From NCBI GenBank assembly GCA_014526335.1, contig JACTAT010000037.1, forward strand, positions 2,251,777 to 2,315,776: 64,000 bases of DNA, in the 5' to 3' direction. The notes under the pieces were generated by a model. It was not told the origin of the DNA, ran no database searches, and saw only the letters and a list, made by a program, of their open reading frames with translations. This stretch comes from Chrysaora quinquecirrha. Taxonomy: Eukaryota > Cnidaria > Scyphozoa > Semaeostomeae > Pelagiidae. A program made the translations under genes and the position numbers. Of this stretch, positions 9,992 to 22,642 are shown piece after piece (position 1 is the first letter of the stretch; the number at the start of each line of letters is the position of its first letter).

Positions 9992-10297
9992 TATGACGGA
10001 ATTTTCGGTTCAAAATCTTTTTAGGCATTCTCGAGCCCGATTTTGGGTTTCTGGGGTCCGTCAAGTGGGTTGCAAGCAATTAGCACTGAGAACATGATTT
10101 TTAGAATCCATGTCATGCCTGAGAGCATGAGGAAATACCAAGATGTATTACGACATACATGAACAATTCAGGGTTGGTGTAAAACCGTAGACAATCTCAT
10201 GTCATGCGTAGTTTCCACGCCATACGTAGAATGAGTTCACGACATGCGTAGATTTCAAAGCATACGTGGATTTCAGAACATACGTGGATTTCAGAAC
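9992..10297. repeat. Outer element, left terminal inverted repeat (distal part)
   Basis: Reverse complement of about 41635-41924 with small indels. It contains short internal direct repeats, such as CATACGTGGATTTCAGAA at 10261-10297, and ACGCATGTCGTGA-type palindromic segments in the partner arm. The inner part of this arm resumes at 13596 after a 3.3-kb insertion. Confidence 0.8.
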
Positions 10298-11191
10298 ATA
10301 CTTGTTGGAGAGACAAATTGAGGTTTGTCTTCAGCTAAAAATAGTCAGAACTTTTTTGGGCATGCGTATTAGGCTCCTTTCAAAAAACAGCAATGGCGGC
10401 TTCGCGAAAGAAAGTAGCGGTGGAGCCAACAGTGTAAAGAGAATGTAAAGAAGTAACTGAGCTAGCGAGAAATAATGGATTAGAAAAATTTTCGTATTTA
10501 AGGATGTTTGCAGTCTTCAAATATTGCGTTAGAGCCTCATGAAAGAGTTACTGATACGTACGATCGAGAATATTTAAGCTCATCTCATTCAAACAAGACC
10601 AAAGACTAAAGAGGCCTTGGCCTAGAGTCTATCTTCTACGACTCAATTTAGTCTCACCACAACATACAGGACTGACAGAAAGGCTGGAATTTTTCAGGTT
10701 GGTGGTTGGAAGAGCAGGGTAGCTGAAGTGTAAGATTGCCAGAATTTAAAGCTAAAGGTTTTCATCACATCAGGGCAGACTGGACTGAATTAATAATAGA
10801 AACATTTCAGCAGACTGAATGAATAGGAACATCTCTTGAACTGCGTAAGGCCAACATTGTACATAGAACTTTATACACATTTTAAACTTTTCATGCCATA
10901 AGATAAGAAATTTTTTGATTCAGTGCTAGGTTTCTGTTATCATAGATTTGACAAATGCTTATTATAGTTGCCAATTTTGTTTGTAGTACCATTGACCAGT
11001 AGTGAATTTAGTATAAGTACTTTCAAAATATCACAATATATTTCATTTTGCATTTTGCTTGGCATTTTCGTCTAATCCAGTTTGCTTGTGATGTCAAGAG
11101 CTGAAGTGAAGTCTGGGGGGTCAGACCCCCGACCACAGTAGCATCACAGCTGGAGTCTTTTCATCTACTTCTGAGATCCTAGTGACTGGCA

Positions 11192-12315
11192 CTAAACACA
11201 CCATTGCACCTTCACCCAATCAAAGGCATTGTGTATGCTGACCATGATTTTGTCAAACCATTCAGTGGGAGTTGCATCTCTGTCATTCCCAAAATTTTGC
11301 AACATGTTCTTAATGACTACCTGACTACTCTGTGCAAAGTATTTGAATGATTGGACTAAACTATCAATAGTGATATTGGATGTATCTTTGCTGGGAAATT
11401 TATCTAGGTATTGTTTGATGAAAATATATGACTCCTTGCTTCTCATTTCTGTAAGATTCCTGTCAACATAATAATCATTCAACAAAAATCTACTCCAAAT
11501 GCTTTCAATCAAAAAATGTTTTACTTTCATGTTACAACATTTTGAAACCCTGCTCAGATCCACCAAGGAAGCTAAATCTAAAAACTTAAATATTGACTCT
11601 GCTGCGTCTCCTAAACCCAAAAGCACATACTCAAAATCTTTATTGTTAAGGACAACTGAGAGCTGTGGTGAACAAGAATAAACATGAGTTTCACTTGGTG
11701 TAAGTTTGGAACGCAATTTGTAGTCAAAGTTGCACCAATCTTTCCAATGCTTTCGACAAATAAATGTATTTCTAAAATCACTCACAGTATTAATTCTATA
11801 GAATGTGCACAGAAGTTTTAGCCCTTCCCAGTCCTCATATTTAGAGACACAAGAAATCTTTTTGCTTAAGATTGGCCTCAGGTGCTCAGAATTGTGGCAT
11901 TCAGGTAAGAAACATGAATTAAGCACAGGGTCTTTGGTTTGGAATTTACACGTTTCTCTACTGGTGTTGATGATGCAATACCTTTGTGATATAAAGGTGA
12001 CCCATGAATCTCATCAAAATAAACAATATCTGGCTGAGCAGAACTTGGAGTTGAGACTTTACTCTTTTTAACAATAAATGACTTAACAGGACTTTCATTA
12101 TTATAAGCTTTAGAAATACAAGTACTATTATAATTAGAAATACTATCAGTTGATTGAAAACTATTAGCACTGCTACGTAGATAAAGTTGATGGCATTGGC
12201 ATGACAGCTGGCTTTGAATATGCTGTTGGCAGTGATAGAGAATGTTTAGAGTCCTGTCGCCCCTATGGCGCAGTTTTCGAAACTTGAGCCTAAAAAACAT
12301 TATTTTAATGCGCAA
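11192..12315 (-). pseudogene. THAP-like / F-box-like protein, probably frameshifted
   Basis: The upstream frame 12315-11930 has no recognised domain and is serine-rich. Near 11930 the reading shifts to the frame 11926-11192 (about 245 codons). That part contains Cys-x4-Cys (CFLPEC), a Trp about 25 residues on (EDWEGLKLLC) and Cys-x2-His (ICRKHW) at a spacing compatible with a C2CH THAP finger. An F-box-like segment follows (IFKFLDLASLVDLSRVSKCC). THAP fingers are DNA-binding modules shared by host genes and by P-element and Kolobok transposases; F-box segments bind Skp1. No catalytic domain follows, so this may be an accessory or captured host gene rather than a transposase. An intron at 11930 is an alternative to a frameshift. 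Confidence 0.45.
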
Positions 12316-12941
12316 ATTTCTCCAAGCTATTAAAATACTTAAAGATTGACCTTTTAACTGTTTGTTTGTTTAATTTGAGTTAAATTTGACAATGGATATT
12401 AGAGATTTTTTGTTCGGAATGTTGACTATTTTCAGACGCGAAATCGTTGCTCCGTCGCCCTATGGCGCAGGCCAATTGCAGTGTAAAATTCTATTGATTT
12501 CTTCGGTTCGATACAAACAAATCGCATGAAGCAAAGCCTGAAAATCAACTTCACTGTTGAAAAGTATTTAGGTGCCCCATAGGGCACAGATTAGTTCTTC
12601 AAAGGCAACAGAAAAAAATAATTTTTGTCGAAAGTCTAAATGAAATGGCAAGTGAAACATTATTTTTCTTTCCTAGAGGCCTAAATTAACAGCTTGAGCA
12701 CAGTTTAGCTTGTTTTTCTCTCGCCGATTAAAGAAATTGCAGCGAGAAAAATTTGGAGTCGAAAAAAAAGGAAAAAATTTGAAAACTGACTCACCGCACC
12801 AATTTTGGTAACCCGAAACAACTCAACTTTTCTTGAAGTTGCGAGCGTCAGAGCAAACAATAAAGCCATTATTTCATCTCGCGAATCTTCAAAAAGATAT
12901 TTTGGCGCCATTTCGAGTTCCCTCGGCCCAGATCTAAGAAA

Positions 12942-13232
12942 TTACGCGACGAAAACAAAAACATTGCTGCGAGGCTTAGGCCCATTGAAGGTGCGCCATA
13001 AGGGCGACAGGCCTAAGCTGTGTGCTTTCAGTTTATTTTCATTATACCCTTTTCTTGTAAAATTACAAAACTTACAGTGATAATGCCCTACATTTCCATT
13101 TATGATCGAATAGGAACAAGTCTCGTCTTTGCAAACCCTTGAAAGTTTGGACCCATACTCAGAGGAAGGTTTAGACTTTGAGTAGAAGATGAAGCAATCC
13201 TGCCATATGTCATGGTCGTCTGCCATTGCCAT
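12942..13232 (-). CDS. Small zinc-finger ORF (possible first exon)
   Basis: 96 codons from an ATG at 13232. It contains Cys-x4-Cys (CKDETC) and then CKFCNFTRKGYNENKLKAH, a C2H2- or BED-like finger. It lies upstream of the THAP/F-box-like gene on the same strand and may be its 5' exon. The end of the frame covers the inverted GTCGCCC...GGCGC motif found elsewhere in this element, and codons past the finger look non-coding, so the true exon probably ends earlier. The function is unknown. Confidence 0.35.
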   Translation of the reverse strand: MAMADDHDIWQDCFIFYSKSKPSSEYGSKLSRVCKDETCSYSIINGNVGHYHCKFCNFTRKGYNENKLKAHSLGLSPLWRTFNGPKPRSNVFVFVA

Positions 13233-13595
13233 GCCTCATGCCACAAGATGATTTGATTTAGTGCCCTATATACTTAAATTTAAAGAAAAAAGGAAAATAA
13301 AAAATATCAGGCCTCACGGGAAGGAAAAACAGTGATGATTGACTCGCAAATGCTCTATAGAGAAGGCACTCTATGAATTGTGTCATGAAAGCCGCACGTA
13401 GGCCACCTGGCAAAAAAAAATGGTTTCTCCATCCAGTCCACGGGTTTAAATACTTCATGTATTCTCAATGAAAGATTCCAGACATTTCATTGGATAAAAA
13501 TATATATGTGCGCAAATGCGCAAAAAAGCCCAAAATATGATTGGATAGACGCTATTGTTTAAAACAAAAGATTTTTAAGTCCGTCTCTCCAACAA

Positions 13596-13855
13596 ATACG
13601 TGGTTTCGTCTACTTCAAAAGACATTGTGCCTGAAATTCACAGCATGTGTGCAGTATGTGTTGGCATCACCAATACTATGTCTCGTAATATTGTCGCATC
13701 CCCAGAGGCGTAACATCGCGCGTTGTGTCAGCTGTGACATGTGACAGCTAATGCAACTCCATCGTATCCGTTGTATCTATGTATTATGATTTTTGTTAAG
13801 ATTGTTTGTTATTTAGAATTTTTTTTAAACTTTTGTGCAAGTCTGATGAAGGCAA
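13596..13855. repeat. Outer element, left terminal inverted repeat (proximal part)
   Basis: Continues the left arm after the nested element. The sequence from TACGTGGTTTCGTCTACTTC through the region ending TTTTGTGCAAGTCT pairs with 40945-41620 in reverse orientation. Confidence 0.7.
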
Positions 13856-14675
13856 AGTCATGTTTTTCAATTATGTTGAAAGGGAGTGAAACACTTTAAA
13901 TTCTAAAATCCTGTTCAAGGAATACAGACGCATTCCAAATGTTGCCTTCCTAATGTAACTTCCAAGTTATGAAAGAAAACTTTGCAATTGACGAAGAAAA
14001 CATGAGCAGAAGATCGGAGATAATTCACAAAACTGAGAAAAATATGTTTTCATTTTTCTTTAAACTGTAAACAATAGCCTGCTCTTTATTTAGCAATGTA
14101 CATACACTATGTACAGATGTATAACAGCATACTATACAATGAAAGCAATACAATAACTGTGCCTACTACATAGCTGCCAGATGCACTTAGTTGAGAAGCC
14201 CAAACACCAACGTCAAGGTGGCACCATTGTTTGGGTATTTCCTTTTTATCTGAAAAGCTCTTGCACTTGTACCCTTTTGGAATTGTGGAAAAGAAATACT
14301 ATAATAGACACAGGAGACATAAACCTAGAATTATCATAATGTCAACTTAACTTGCAAAAATGTGTACTTATTAATTATGTTTTCTTAATGGACTTAAAGG
14401 ATTAATTCTATTCTGTAACTGCCCCCCAAAACATAAAAATGTGCAAAAAGTTTTCAAGTAAGCAAAGCAAATACAGGTCCCCCTAGGCAGCTAATCAAGG
14501 AACCTGTCAACGCATAGCTTATGGTTGTTCCTAAACTTTAACAAACATAAGGATACAATCTTACATACAACATTTGCAAATTACAGAAACATTACAACTG
14601 ATACACAGCTACAGCTACAATTGTTATATAGAATCAGCTGTCTGACCAGTTTCAGAGTACATTAAATAGTACATA
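13856..14675. other. No gene seen
   Basis: AT-rich sequence inside the outer element with no open frame of note, no RNA gene and no clear repeat. Confidence 0.5.
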
Positions 14676-16393
14676 TAAAAAACCCAGTTCCGCGTTTTCG
14701 AGTAGAGGTGAGCTGTACTCGAAAACACGGAACTGGGTTTTTTACATCGTAAATACTGTTTTTTATGTAGTTCCGCGTTTTCGAGTAGAGGTGAGCTGTA
14801 CTCGAAAACACGGAACTGGGTTTTTTACATCGTAAATATTGTTTTTTATGTAGTTCCGCGTTTTCGAGTAGAGGTGAGCTGTACTCGAAAACACGGAACT
14901 GGGTTTTTTATATCGTAAATATTGTTTTTTATGTAGTTCCGCGTTTTCGAGTAGAGGTGAGCTGTACTCGAAAACACGGAACTGGGTTTTTTACATCGTA
15001 AATATTGTTTTTTATGTAGTTCCGCGTTTTCGAGTAGAGGTGAGCTGTACTCGAAAACACAGAACTAGGTTTTTTATATCGTAAATATGGTTTTTATGTA
15101 GTTCCGCGTTTTCGAGTAGAGGTGAGCTGTACTCGAAAACACAGAACTGGGTGTTTTATATCGTAAATATGGTTTTTATGTAGTTCCGCGTTTTCGAGCA
15201 GAGGTGAGCTGTACTCGAAAACACGGAACTGGGTTTTTTATATCGTAAATATGGTTTTTATGTAGTTCCGCGTTTTCGAGTAGAGGTGAGCTCTACTCGA
15301 AAACACGGAACTGGGTTTTTTAAATCGTAAATATTGTTTTTTATGTAGTTCCGCGTTTTCGAGTAGAGGTGAACTGTACTCGAAAACACGGAACTGGGTT
15401 TTTTACATCGTAAATATTGTTTTTTATGTAGTTCCACGTTTTCGAGTAGAGCTGAGCTGTACTCGAAAACACGGAACTGGGTGTTTTATATCGTAAATAT
15501 GGTTTTTATGTAGTTCCGCGTTTTTGAGTAGAGATGAGCTGTACTCGAAAACACGGAACTGGGTTTTTTACATCGTAAATATTGTTTTTTATGTAGTTCC
15601 GCGTTTTCGAGTAGAGGTGAGCTGTACTCGAAAACAAGAAACTGGGTGTTTTATATCGTAAATATGGTTTTTATGTAGTTCCGCGTTTTCGAGTAGAGGT
15701 GAGCTGTACTCGAAAACACAGAACTAGGTTTTTTATATCGTAAATATGGTTTTTATGTAGTTCCGCGTTTTCGAGTAGAGGTGAGCTGTACTCGAAAACA
15801 CGGAACTGGGTGTTTTATATCGTAAATATGGTTTTTATGTAGTTCCGCGTTTTCGAGCAGAGGTGAGCTGTACTCGAAAACACGGAACTGGGTTTTTTAT
15901 ATCGTAAATATAGTTTTTATGTAGTTCCGCATTTTCGAGTAGAGGTGAGCTGTACTCGAAAACACGGAACTGGGTGTTTTATATTGTAAATATTGTTTTT
16001 TATGTAGTTCCGGGTTTTCGAGTAGAGGTGAGCTGTACTGGAAAACATGGAACTGGGTTTTTTACATCGTAAATATTGTTTTTTATGTAGTTCCGCGTTT
16101 TCGAGTAGAGGTGAGCTGTACTCGAAAACACGGAACTGGGTTTTTTATATCGTAAATATTGTTTTTTATGTAGTTCCGCGTTTTCGAGTAGAGGTGAGCT
16201 GTACTCGAAAACACGGAACTGGGTTTTTTACATCGTAAATATTGTTTTTTATGTAGTTCCGCGTTTTCGAGTAGAGGTGAGCTGTACTCGAAAACACGGA
16301 ACTGGGTGTTTTATATCGTAAATATGGTTTTTATGTAGTTCCGCATTTTCGAGTAGAGGTGAGCTGTACTCGAAAACACGGAACTGGGAGCTT
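14676..16393. repeat. Satellite array: about 20 copies of an 83-bp hairpin unit
   Basis: Units recur every 82-83 bp (for example at 14701, 14784 and 14867). Each unit holds a near-perfect inverted repeat: AGTTCCGCGTTTTCGAGTA, an 11-base loop (GAGGTGAGCTG), then its complement ending CGGAACT. A T-rich linker containing ATCGTAAATAT follows. The first copy has longer arms, including AAAAAACCC/GGGTTTTTT. Copies differ by a few substitutions and one-base linker indels. Short open frames in it repeat with the array and are not genes. Confidence 0.95.
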
Positions 16394-16449
16394 TTGCGCA
16401 ATTTTTTCCGTTCCGAGATTTCCGAGAGTTCCGCGTTTTCGACCTGGCC
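16394..16449. repeat. Right terminus resembling an hAT-like element end, abutting the satellite
   Basis: The array stops at GGAACTGGG. After a short stretch the sequence ends TTCCGCGTTTTCGACCTGGC. Its reverse complement closely matches the TIR of the hAT-like element at 30437 (GGCCAGGTCCAAAACGCGGA). The satellite unit also contains TTCCGCGTTTTCGA, so the array may be amplified subterminal sequence of such an element. No matching left end was found. Confidence 0.5.
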
Positions 16450-16603
16450 GAGATGCAACTTATTCCTTGAAAGAGAAATGGTAAACTTTCAAATAAGAAA
16501 GTCAACCATTCAAAAACAATTGTTCCAACTTAATGTAATGTAAGAAGGCTTCAACTTCTCTGTTTTGACACTGACTGCATAATATAAACATTATCTATCT
16601 ACA

Positions 16604-17569
16604 ACACAGGAGGCCCAATCGCATAAATATCATGAGTGAAAAAACCTAACTTGTGTTGTTTTCTCCCTGAAACGTCCTATTTTCGATACAGATATTTACG
16701 TCCTATTTTCGATACAGATATTTGGTTGTTGCTGTTGTTCAGAAAACGCCACATTGTGATAGCTTTATACGTATATAATAAATAATAACAAGGAGTGAAG
16801 CTTTTCTGAATAGCCTTGATACAACATTGTTTCGTTTTGCCTGAATTTCGGTGAATTTCAAACATCAAAATGTTCAACCTAACCTGTCTACAGAGTACGT
16901 TTTCACTTTCCTCAACTAAATCATTTAAAACAGGCACGAAAATATGTTTGTTTATCTGGCGGTTTGAAATCTGCGAGGCTCGGTCCTATCACTATGGCCA
17001 GATCAAAGCAACCGCCGTTCGAAAAATCGTGATGCTGTGTTCGAAAGATGTTCGAAAATTACGACATAGACCTCCTGGATTCCTTACGTTTCTTTTGTTT
17101 TGTAACTGTAGAAAATAATAAACCGGGGGAGCACTGACGTGATTTTCGCTGAAATTTCGAATGCGTTTTGGCCACAGTGATAGGACCGAGCCTCGGCAGA
17201 TTTCAAACCGCCAGATAAACAAACATATTTTCGTGCCTGTTTTAAATGATTTAGTTGAGGAAAGTGAAAACAAGTGTACTCTGTAGACAGGTTAGGTGGT
17301 GGGGAACATTTTGATGTAAAGAAGTTGGCGTTTAACGCGAAATTCACCGAAATTCAGGCAAAACGAAACAATGTTGTATCAAGGCTATTCAGAAAAGCTT
17401 CACTCCTTGTTATTATTTATTATATACGTATAAAGCTATCACAATGTGGCGTTTTCTGAACAACAGCAACAACCAAATATCTGTATCGAAAATAGGACGT
17501 TTCAGGGAGAAAAACAACACAAGTTAAGTTTTTTCACTCATTATATTTATGCGATTGGGCCTCCTGTGT
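16604..17569. mobile_element. 966-bp foldback element, 5-bp duplication CTACA
   Basis: Arms of about 430 bp in inverted orientation, starting ACACAGGAGGCCCAATCGCA at 16604 and ending with the complement at 17569. CTACA flanks both sides (16599-16603 and 17570-17574). The left arm has a 24-bp internal duplication (CGTCCTATTTTCGATACAGA). Only about 100 bp separate the arms and there is no coding capacity. A 5-bp duplication does not by itself identify the family. Confidence 0.8.
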
Positions 17570-17574
17570 CTACA

Positions 17575-19204
17575 ATACAGCCTCATGGCTCATAGTCAAA
17601 CAGGAAGCTAATTATCTATTACTAGAACTACAACACCTTTCTCGTCTCTGCATCTACATTTTACTTGGATTGCATATCAGTCATGTATCTGCCTATGACT
17701 TACTACTCCATTTTTATAACTAACTTCGATAAAACTAACCACTCTCATTATTCTTTCGGAAGTTGAAGTGTTGTTTAAATTATTTGCAGACTTTACAGAT
17801 TCTCTCTACCTTTCCATAGGACAAAAACTACTGAATCAAGCTTGCTGTTGCAGTTCAAGTTTCATTGGACAGTTGGATTATTTTCCTATCTGCAATGGAT
17901 ATGATGTCTTGCTGGAATTTTCAATTTGATTCTGCAATTTAGTTACCTTACTAGCAATATTTTCATTTAGCCAAACAGACAGAATAACGCATATTTATTA
18001 GAAAGGAAATTTAAAAAACCACTTATCAAATACTTCCAAGAAATTATCGTCCAGGCATGTATTGTGTTGACTGTAGCTGAAACTGCCACATCAGTCTTCG
18101 TCTGGCTTTTAGTCTCCATCTTGGTCTTTTCAATAATGCACCCCAGCTCACATCCACATCCTAGAGATAGATTCCAGCCGAGTCTCCATTATTCCATGTT
18201 CAATCAATTTCTGCATGATTAAGCAAGAAAAATAAAAGCAGATACCGGAAGTTGCAATTCTATATGAGCTGAACATGAGACACGTGGAATAAGTCTACTC
18301 TACCCCCAACGTGGTCAGGTAACTGCCCCTCTTATGGATGGGTCGTTCTTCGTAAATTCCCTACAACATGGTCCATTTTATGGCTAAAAATAAGTGGGTG
18401 TAGAATCAAAATTTCTTAAGATTTGGTACAGCAATGCATACTGCAAATCATAAAACTGGGTGGCTAAATGTGTAAAACAATCCTAAGAGGTGGGTCTGTT
18501 TTTAGAAACATGGGGGCACACCCCTGTGCGTTTCTTGGTAAAGTACCCCCACCACCCTGTATGAAGCACATCTGGTTTCAAATGAACTATGAAAAAAGTC
18601 CAATCATAGTTTCATTTAATGTAGGTTTCATGCTTGCAACGCCCTCACTTTCAGCTTTCAAATCTAAACTTCTGTCACTTCAGACCTGTTCAGCCTGTTC
18701 AGACTTAACTTGAAAGCCTTCCTCTTGCTGCTAGCGCTGCATTTTTCTAATCAAATTAAAAAGTGTGGGAGTTATGTTTATTGGGTTAGAGACTGTGTCC
18801 TGGGTAGCTGTCAGAAGAGTTTCGAAATCAAGACTTATAGCTTTGTTTAGATATGTTCAAGAGAACTTGAAAAAAAATAATTGAACTATTTGTATGATAT
18901 TTAGGTATTACTGTATGCAGGTATTCATTGAAATAATTTCAAGTTCATTGCTAAACTCCTTTGTGGTACCAGAGGCCTCGGGCCTTTGCCTGCTTTGCTT
19001 TTGATTTTCCCCAAAAGTAGAAAAACTATCCTTGGAAAAATCTTTTATATTACTACAGCTAGGAATATACGGAAAGTTTCCCTCAATCACTTTCATTTTC
19101 CTTAAGTGGAAAATGCTTTGATAATCTTCGAAAATTTGTTATTGTATCACAAGTTAGGTGCATCATATCACAATACGACTGAATAGGCAGTCAAGTTTGT
19201 AAAC
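17575..19204. other. No gene seen
   Basis: No convincing open frame, RNA gene or repeat structure. Short frames near 18468 and 18908 have no recognisable protein features. Confidence 0.4.
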
Positions 19205-19212
19205 ATTGTTGC

Positions 19213-20347
19213 CAAGGGCACCGGAGCCACGGGGGCAGCGGGGGCAGCTACCCCCGTTGCCCTACTGGTACGGAGGCAGCGCGGGGGAAGCAAAGTGCCC
19301 TTTCAAAAAAACTGGTTCCCGATATTTTCATAATAATATGTTTTAAAAAATTACCGAGACCTGTATTTTGAAGGAAGAAGAATGTCAATGGTCTCGTGTT
19401 GATGGAAACTGAACATCAATCGAGCAACTTTTTTTATTAAAATAATTTCAAGCCACAAGGGGCAAACTAAAAAATATAGGAGTATTCGTACTCAACATAC
19501 GGTGATGGGAGCCACGTATTAGTTGTAGTGACCGTAAGTCTTGGTGAATAGAGTGCGTATAGAAGGATTGAAGGGTGGAAAACAAGATGGAAGTGATATA
19601 TGAATAGAAATTATTAGGTACGACTCATCAGCTGTCCACCTGTACTCAGCGTTTCAAGGGATTAAACACAGGACGCTTTGCGAGTACAGGCCCCTCAGCG
19701 CCGGTTGGATGGGGCACTATCGTACTAGGAGATAGTTAGAGAGATTTCTTTTCCTTCCCATGCCGGAGATGGATTTCAGTATCGTTAGTTTCCGGAAATT
19801 CGAGGTTTTGTCCCTTTTTCTTGCTGAAATCATATAAGGGTTTGTTATTGATAATTTATTTTTCGATTATTTAGGTATTGTGCAGGTCAGTGTTGTTGCT
19901 TCATTTTGTTTTGCACTTTAAAAATTGCGAAAGAATTTATTGCACGTAATGACCAGTGTCGCAGATATTTTGGGAAATTTTAAGGATTTTGAGCAATGAA
20001 GCAGTAGATGTGACAATTTTTCTTAGGAATATTAAGTTGTATAGTTAAGTTGAAAATTACTGCAGAAGTCAAAATGACCAAGGAGAGTATTAGTTGGATA
20101 ATGAAATCGAAGAATATTGTTATAACAGAAACAATTCGAAGCAATCTTTTAGTCATGCCTGTAGATCACCTTAACCGTGCCATGCAGTACAATTACTTTT
20201 TTGCTATGAAAATTATGAATCATGAGCGTACCCAAAAGGAAAAAATTTCTACAGGTTTCCCTTTTTCACCAGCAAAGTTCGGCACACCTTAGGTGCCCTT
20301 TCTACGGATCCTGCCCCCGCCGCTTCATGAAGCTTCCGGCGCCTCTG
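19213..20347. mobile_element. 1.1-kb hAT-like MITE, 8-bp duplication ATTGTTGC
   Basis: Perfect 8-bp direct repeats ATTGTTGC at 19205-19212 and 20348-20355 flank imperfect inverted ends (CAAGGGCACCGGAGCC against CAGAGGCGCCGGAAGC). Duplication length and CA(G/A)(G/A)GGC-type ends fit the hAT superfamily. GC-rich subterminal segments with GGGGGCAG lie at both ends. No transposase is encoded. Confidence 0.8.
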
Positions 20348-20355
20348 ATTGTTGC

Positions 20356-21564
20356 TACACGCTGTGAGACATTTCAAACTTGCAAAACGGAAAGTACCGT
20401 ACGTAACTTACATTGTGAGCACCGCATTCGATTATATCCCACAAGCAAAAATAGAGAGCTTTTCTTTGGCCAATAATATGAAGAGTCCTACCCGTTGCTT
20501 TCGAAGCTTTTTCTGAAATACAATTAAAATGTTATTCTTAGCAGTTGCAGACGCGGTAAATATTTGAAAACTAGCTTTGCTTTTATGCAAAAATTCAATG
20601 TATTATGTATCCAACCTGTTTTGCCATGACCCGCATTCTTCTATGTTGAAAATAGCGTTCATTTTCCCCTAATCTTCTCTGTTTTCTTCACTGCTTTCAA
20701 AAATGCATGCACTTGGTAGAACTACCACAGCCGTGTTCAGAAAGGTATTGCCAGTTTGTCAAATGCCTCCCGCAGGGTCAAGCCAGATATCATGCTGCTC
20801 TATGTATGTGGCTTTGTGTTTCATTTCCCGACACTGAATTACTTTTTTCTCATAAGATCTCTGGGTGTAAGCGTTTTCCCCAACATAACAAAACATAAAT
20901 AAAATAAGAAATAATAGGAATACAATACACAAACAAAGTCATACACTACAACAGCAATTGTAAGTAGTGTCTGTTAAAAGAGAAGAATATATTTTTGTAC
21001 TTCCAAAATTATTTCATGCCATTGAAAAATAAAAATATAGTAAGAAAACAAAGTACATGAAAATAAGGAAATTTTTGCATGTAGGCATTTAGTATTATTG
21101 ATTTCAATTTCTGAAATTAGCGTCAGAAGATACCAAGGGTTAAAGCCTTTACAGGGCGGGCGCACCATGGTTTACAGCAGATATAGTGAAGCCAACTACA
21201 GTATATATTGTGCCTCAGTTCACCTTGTTTTATTTTCAAGAAACAGACAAAAAAGTTATAGAATACTAAGAATAGCTAAGTAATTTTAAGCTGCTACTCC
21301 AATTTTGCTTTAGAGTCAGTTGAGAATATTAAGTATTGAGCCTTAGCCCACCTTAGCCCGTCTTGCTTACGAAAAAATGCGTAGCTATAAATCGTGAAAC
21401 TTTTGGTATCAAAACTTCGCTTGCTTCTAACTAATGGCTAATGGTAATAGAAAGACCGTGGATGAAAAACCAAGTTACTTCCACATTCGAGGATGACTCA
21501 ATCCCTGTTGTCCATCTTTCGTGTCTACATGCTATTAACACTTGTAAGACAGGAGACCACAATC
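20356..21564. other. No gene seen
   Basis: AT-rich sequence with short frames only (near 20707 and 21098) that show no protein signature. Confidence 0.4.
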
Positions 21565-21566
21565 TA

Positions 21567-22642
21567 CACTTACGTTCGATAAGTATTGCACCACCTTTCT
21601 CAAAATGGCGGCTAGCTGTGGCTCTCGGCCTAAAACAAGCTATTTTCAAAACAACGACAACAGGGCTCAGGAGCCTCATGACTAACGATTTTGGCGGGAA
21701 AATATTCGCCATTTTACTGGCTTTCCGTTAGAATTAAAAGTAACGAACAGTTAAAATTTTTTGACAGAGAAATTCATTCAGAAGTTGGGGCAGTGTCTTC
21801 AAAAGATTTAGGAAAATTCTCTTTCAACTAGTGTCAAATTCAATGATAAATTTATGGGTTAACTTGCAGAAATCGACCAGATTCTGCTCCTATCCGAAGA
21901 AGAATTTTCTGATCTTTATTTTGATAACAAAATGTTTAGTGTGGAAGACTTTTTCAATTTTGTGAACAGATTTAAAAGTTGACAGAAATCTCAGGTGAGT
22001 GATATTTTGATACAGGCCATGAAGCCCAGTTGTAAAAAATTTACTCTCTTTCCATGTTTCTAGAGCAATGGCCCTAAAATTTAATGTTCAGATAATTGAA
22101 ATGGAGTTAATCTAGCAAAAATGTGAATGGAAAAGTTTTCACGTTTTCACATAATATTATTTTCTCGGTAAAAGCAGAGTCGTATTAAAACAACAGTACA
22201 GAATTTCGCTCACCTGGAATTATTGCAGACCCTGAAACATTTTAATTCAATACAAAAAGCCCTTTTTGAGAAAAAATCTGGCTACCAAAAGAAAGGGCAG
22301 AGAAATCTTCTTCGGATATCAACAAAATTTAGTCGCTTTCTGCACGTTAACCCATCCATTTATCATTGAATTTGACACCAGTTGAAAGAGATTTTTCCTA
22401 AATCTTTTGAAGACACTGCTCCAACTTCTGAATGAATTTCTCTGTCAAAACATTTTAACTGTTCGTTACTTTTAATTCTAACGGAAAGCCAGTAAAATGG
22501 CGAATATTTTCCCGCCAAAATCGTTAGTCATGGGGCTCCTGAGCCCTGTTGTCGTTGTTTTGAAAATAGCTTGCTTTAGGCCGAGAGCCACAGCTAGCCG
22601 CCATTTTGAGAAAGGTGGTGCAATACTTATCGAACGTAAGTG
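21567..22642. mobile_element. 1.1-kb foldback MITE with TA duplication
   Basis: Inverted arms of about 340 bp, beginning CACTTACGTTCGATAAG and ending with the complement. TA stands on each side (21565-21566, 22643-22644). The arms contain AAAATGGCGGC and AAATGGCGAATATTTTCCCG blocks. A TA duplication suggests a Tc1/mariner-type source. Short frames in the arms mirror each other and are not genes. Confidence 0.75.

Larger units (their letters stand above)
10302..13595. mobile_element. 3.3-kb nested element with 13-bp TIRs and ATAC duplication
   Basis: Begins TTGTTGGAGAGAC and ends with its reverse complement. ATAC flanks it at 10298-10301 and 13596-13599, and its removal reconstitutes the left arm of the outer repeat, as comparison with the right arm shows. 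A 4-bp duplication with such short TIRs does not let me name the superfamily. It carries the THAP/F-box-like gene and a zinc-finger ORF, both on the minus strand. Segments 10449-11190 and 12316-12941 show no other gene. Confidence 0.65.

Noticed and set aside
14676..16393. CRISPR-like regular repeat array
   Set aside because: Units are contiguous hairpins with near-identical linkers, not repeats with unique spacers, and the genome is eukaryotic.
16047..16505. Short open frames in and beside the satellite
   Set aside because: They repeat with the 83-bp unit and have no protein features.
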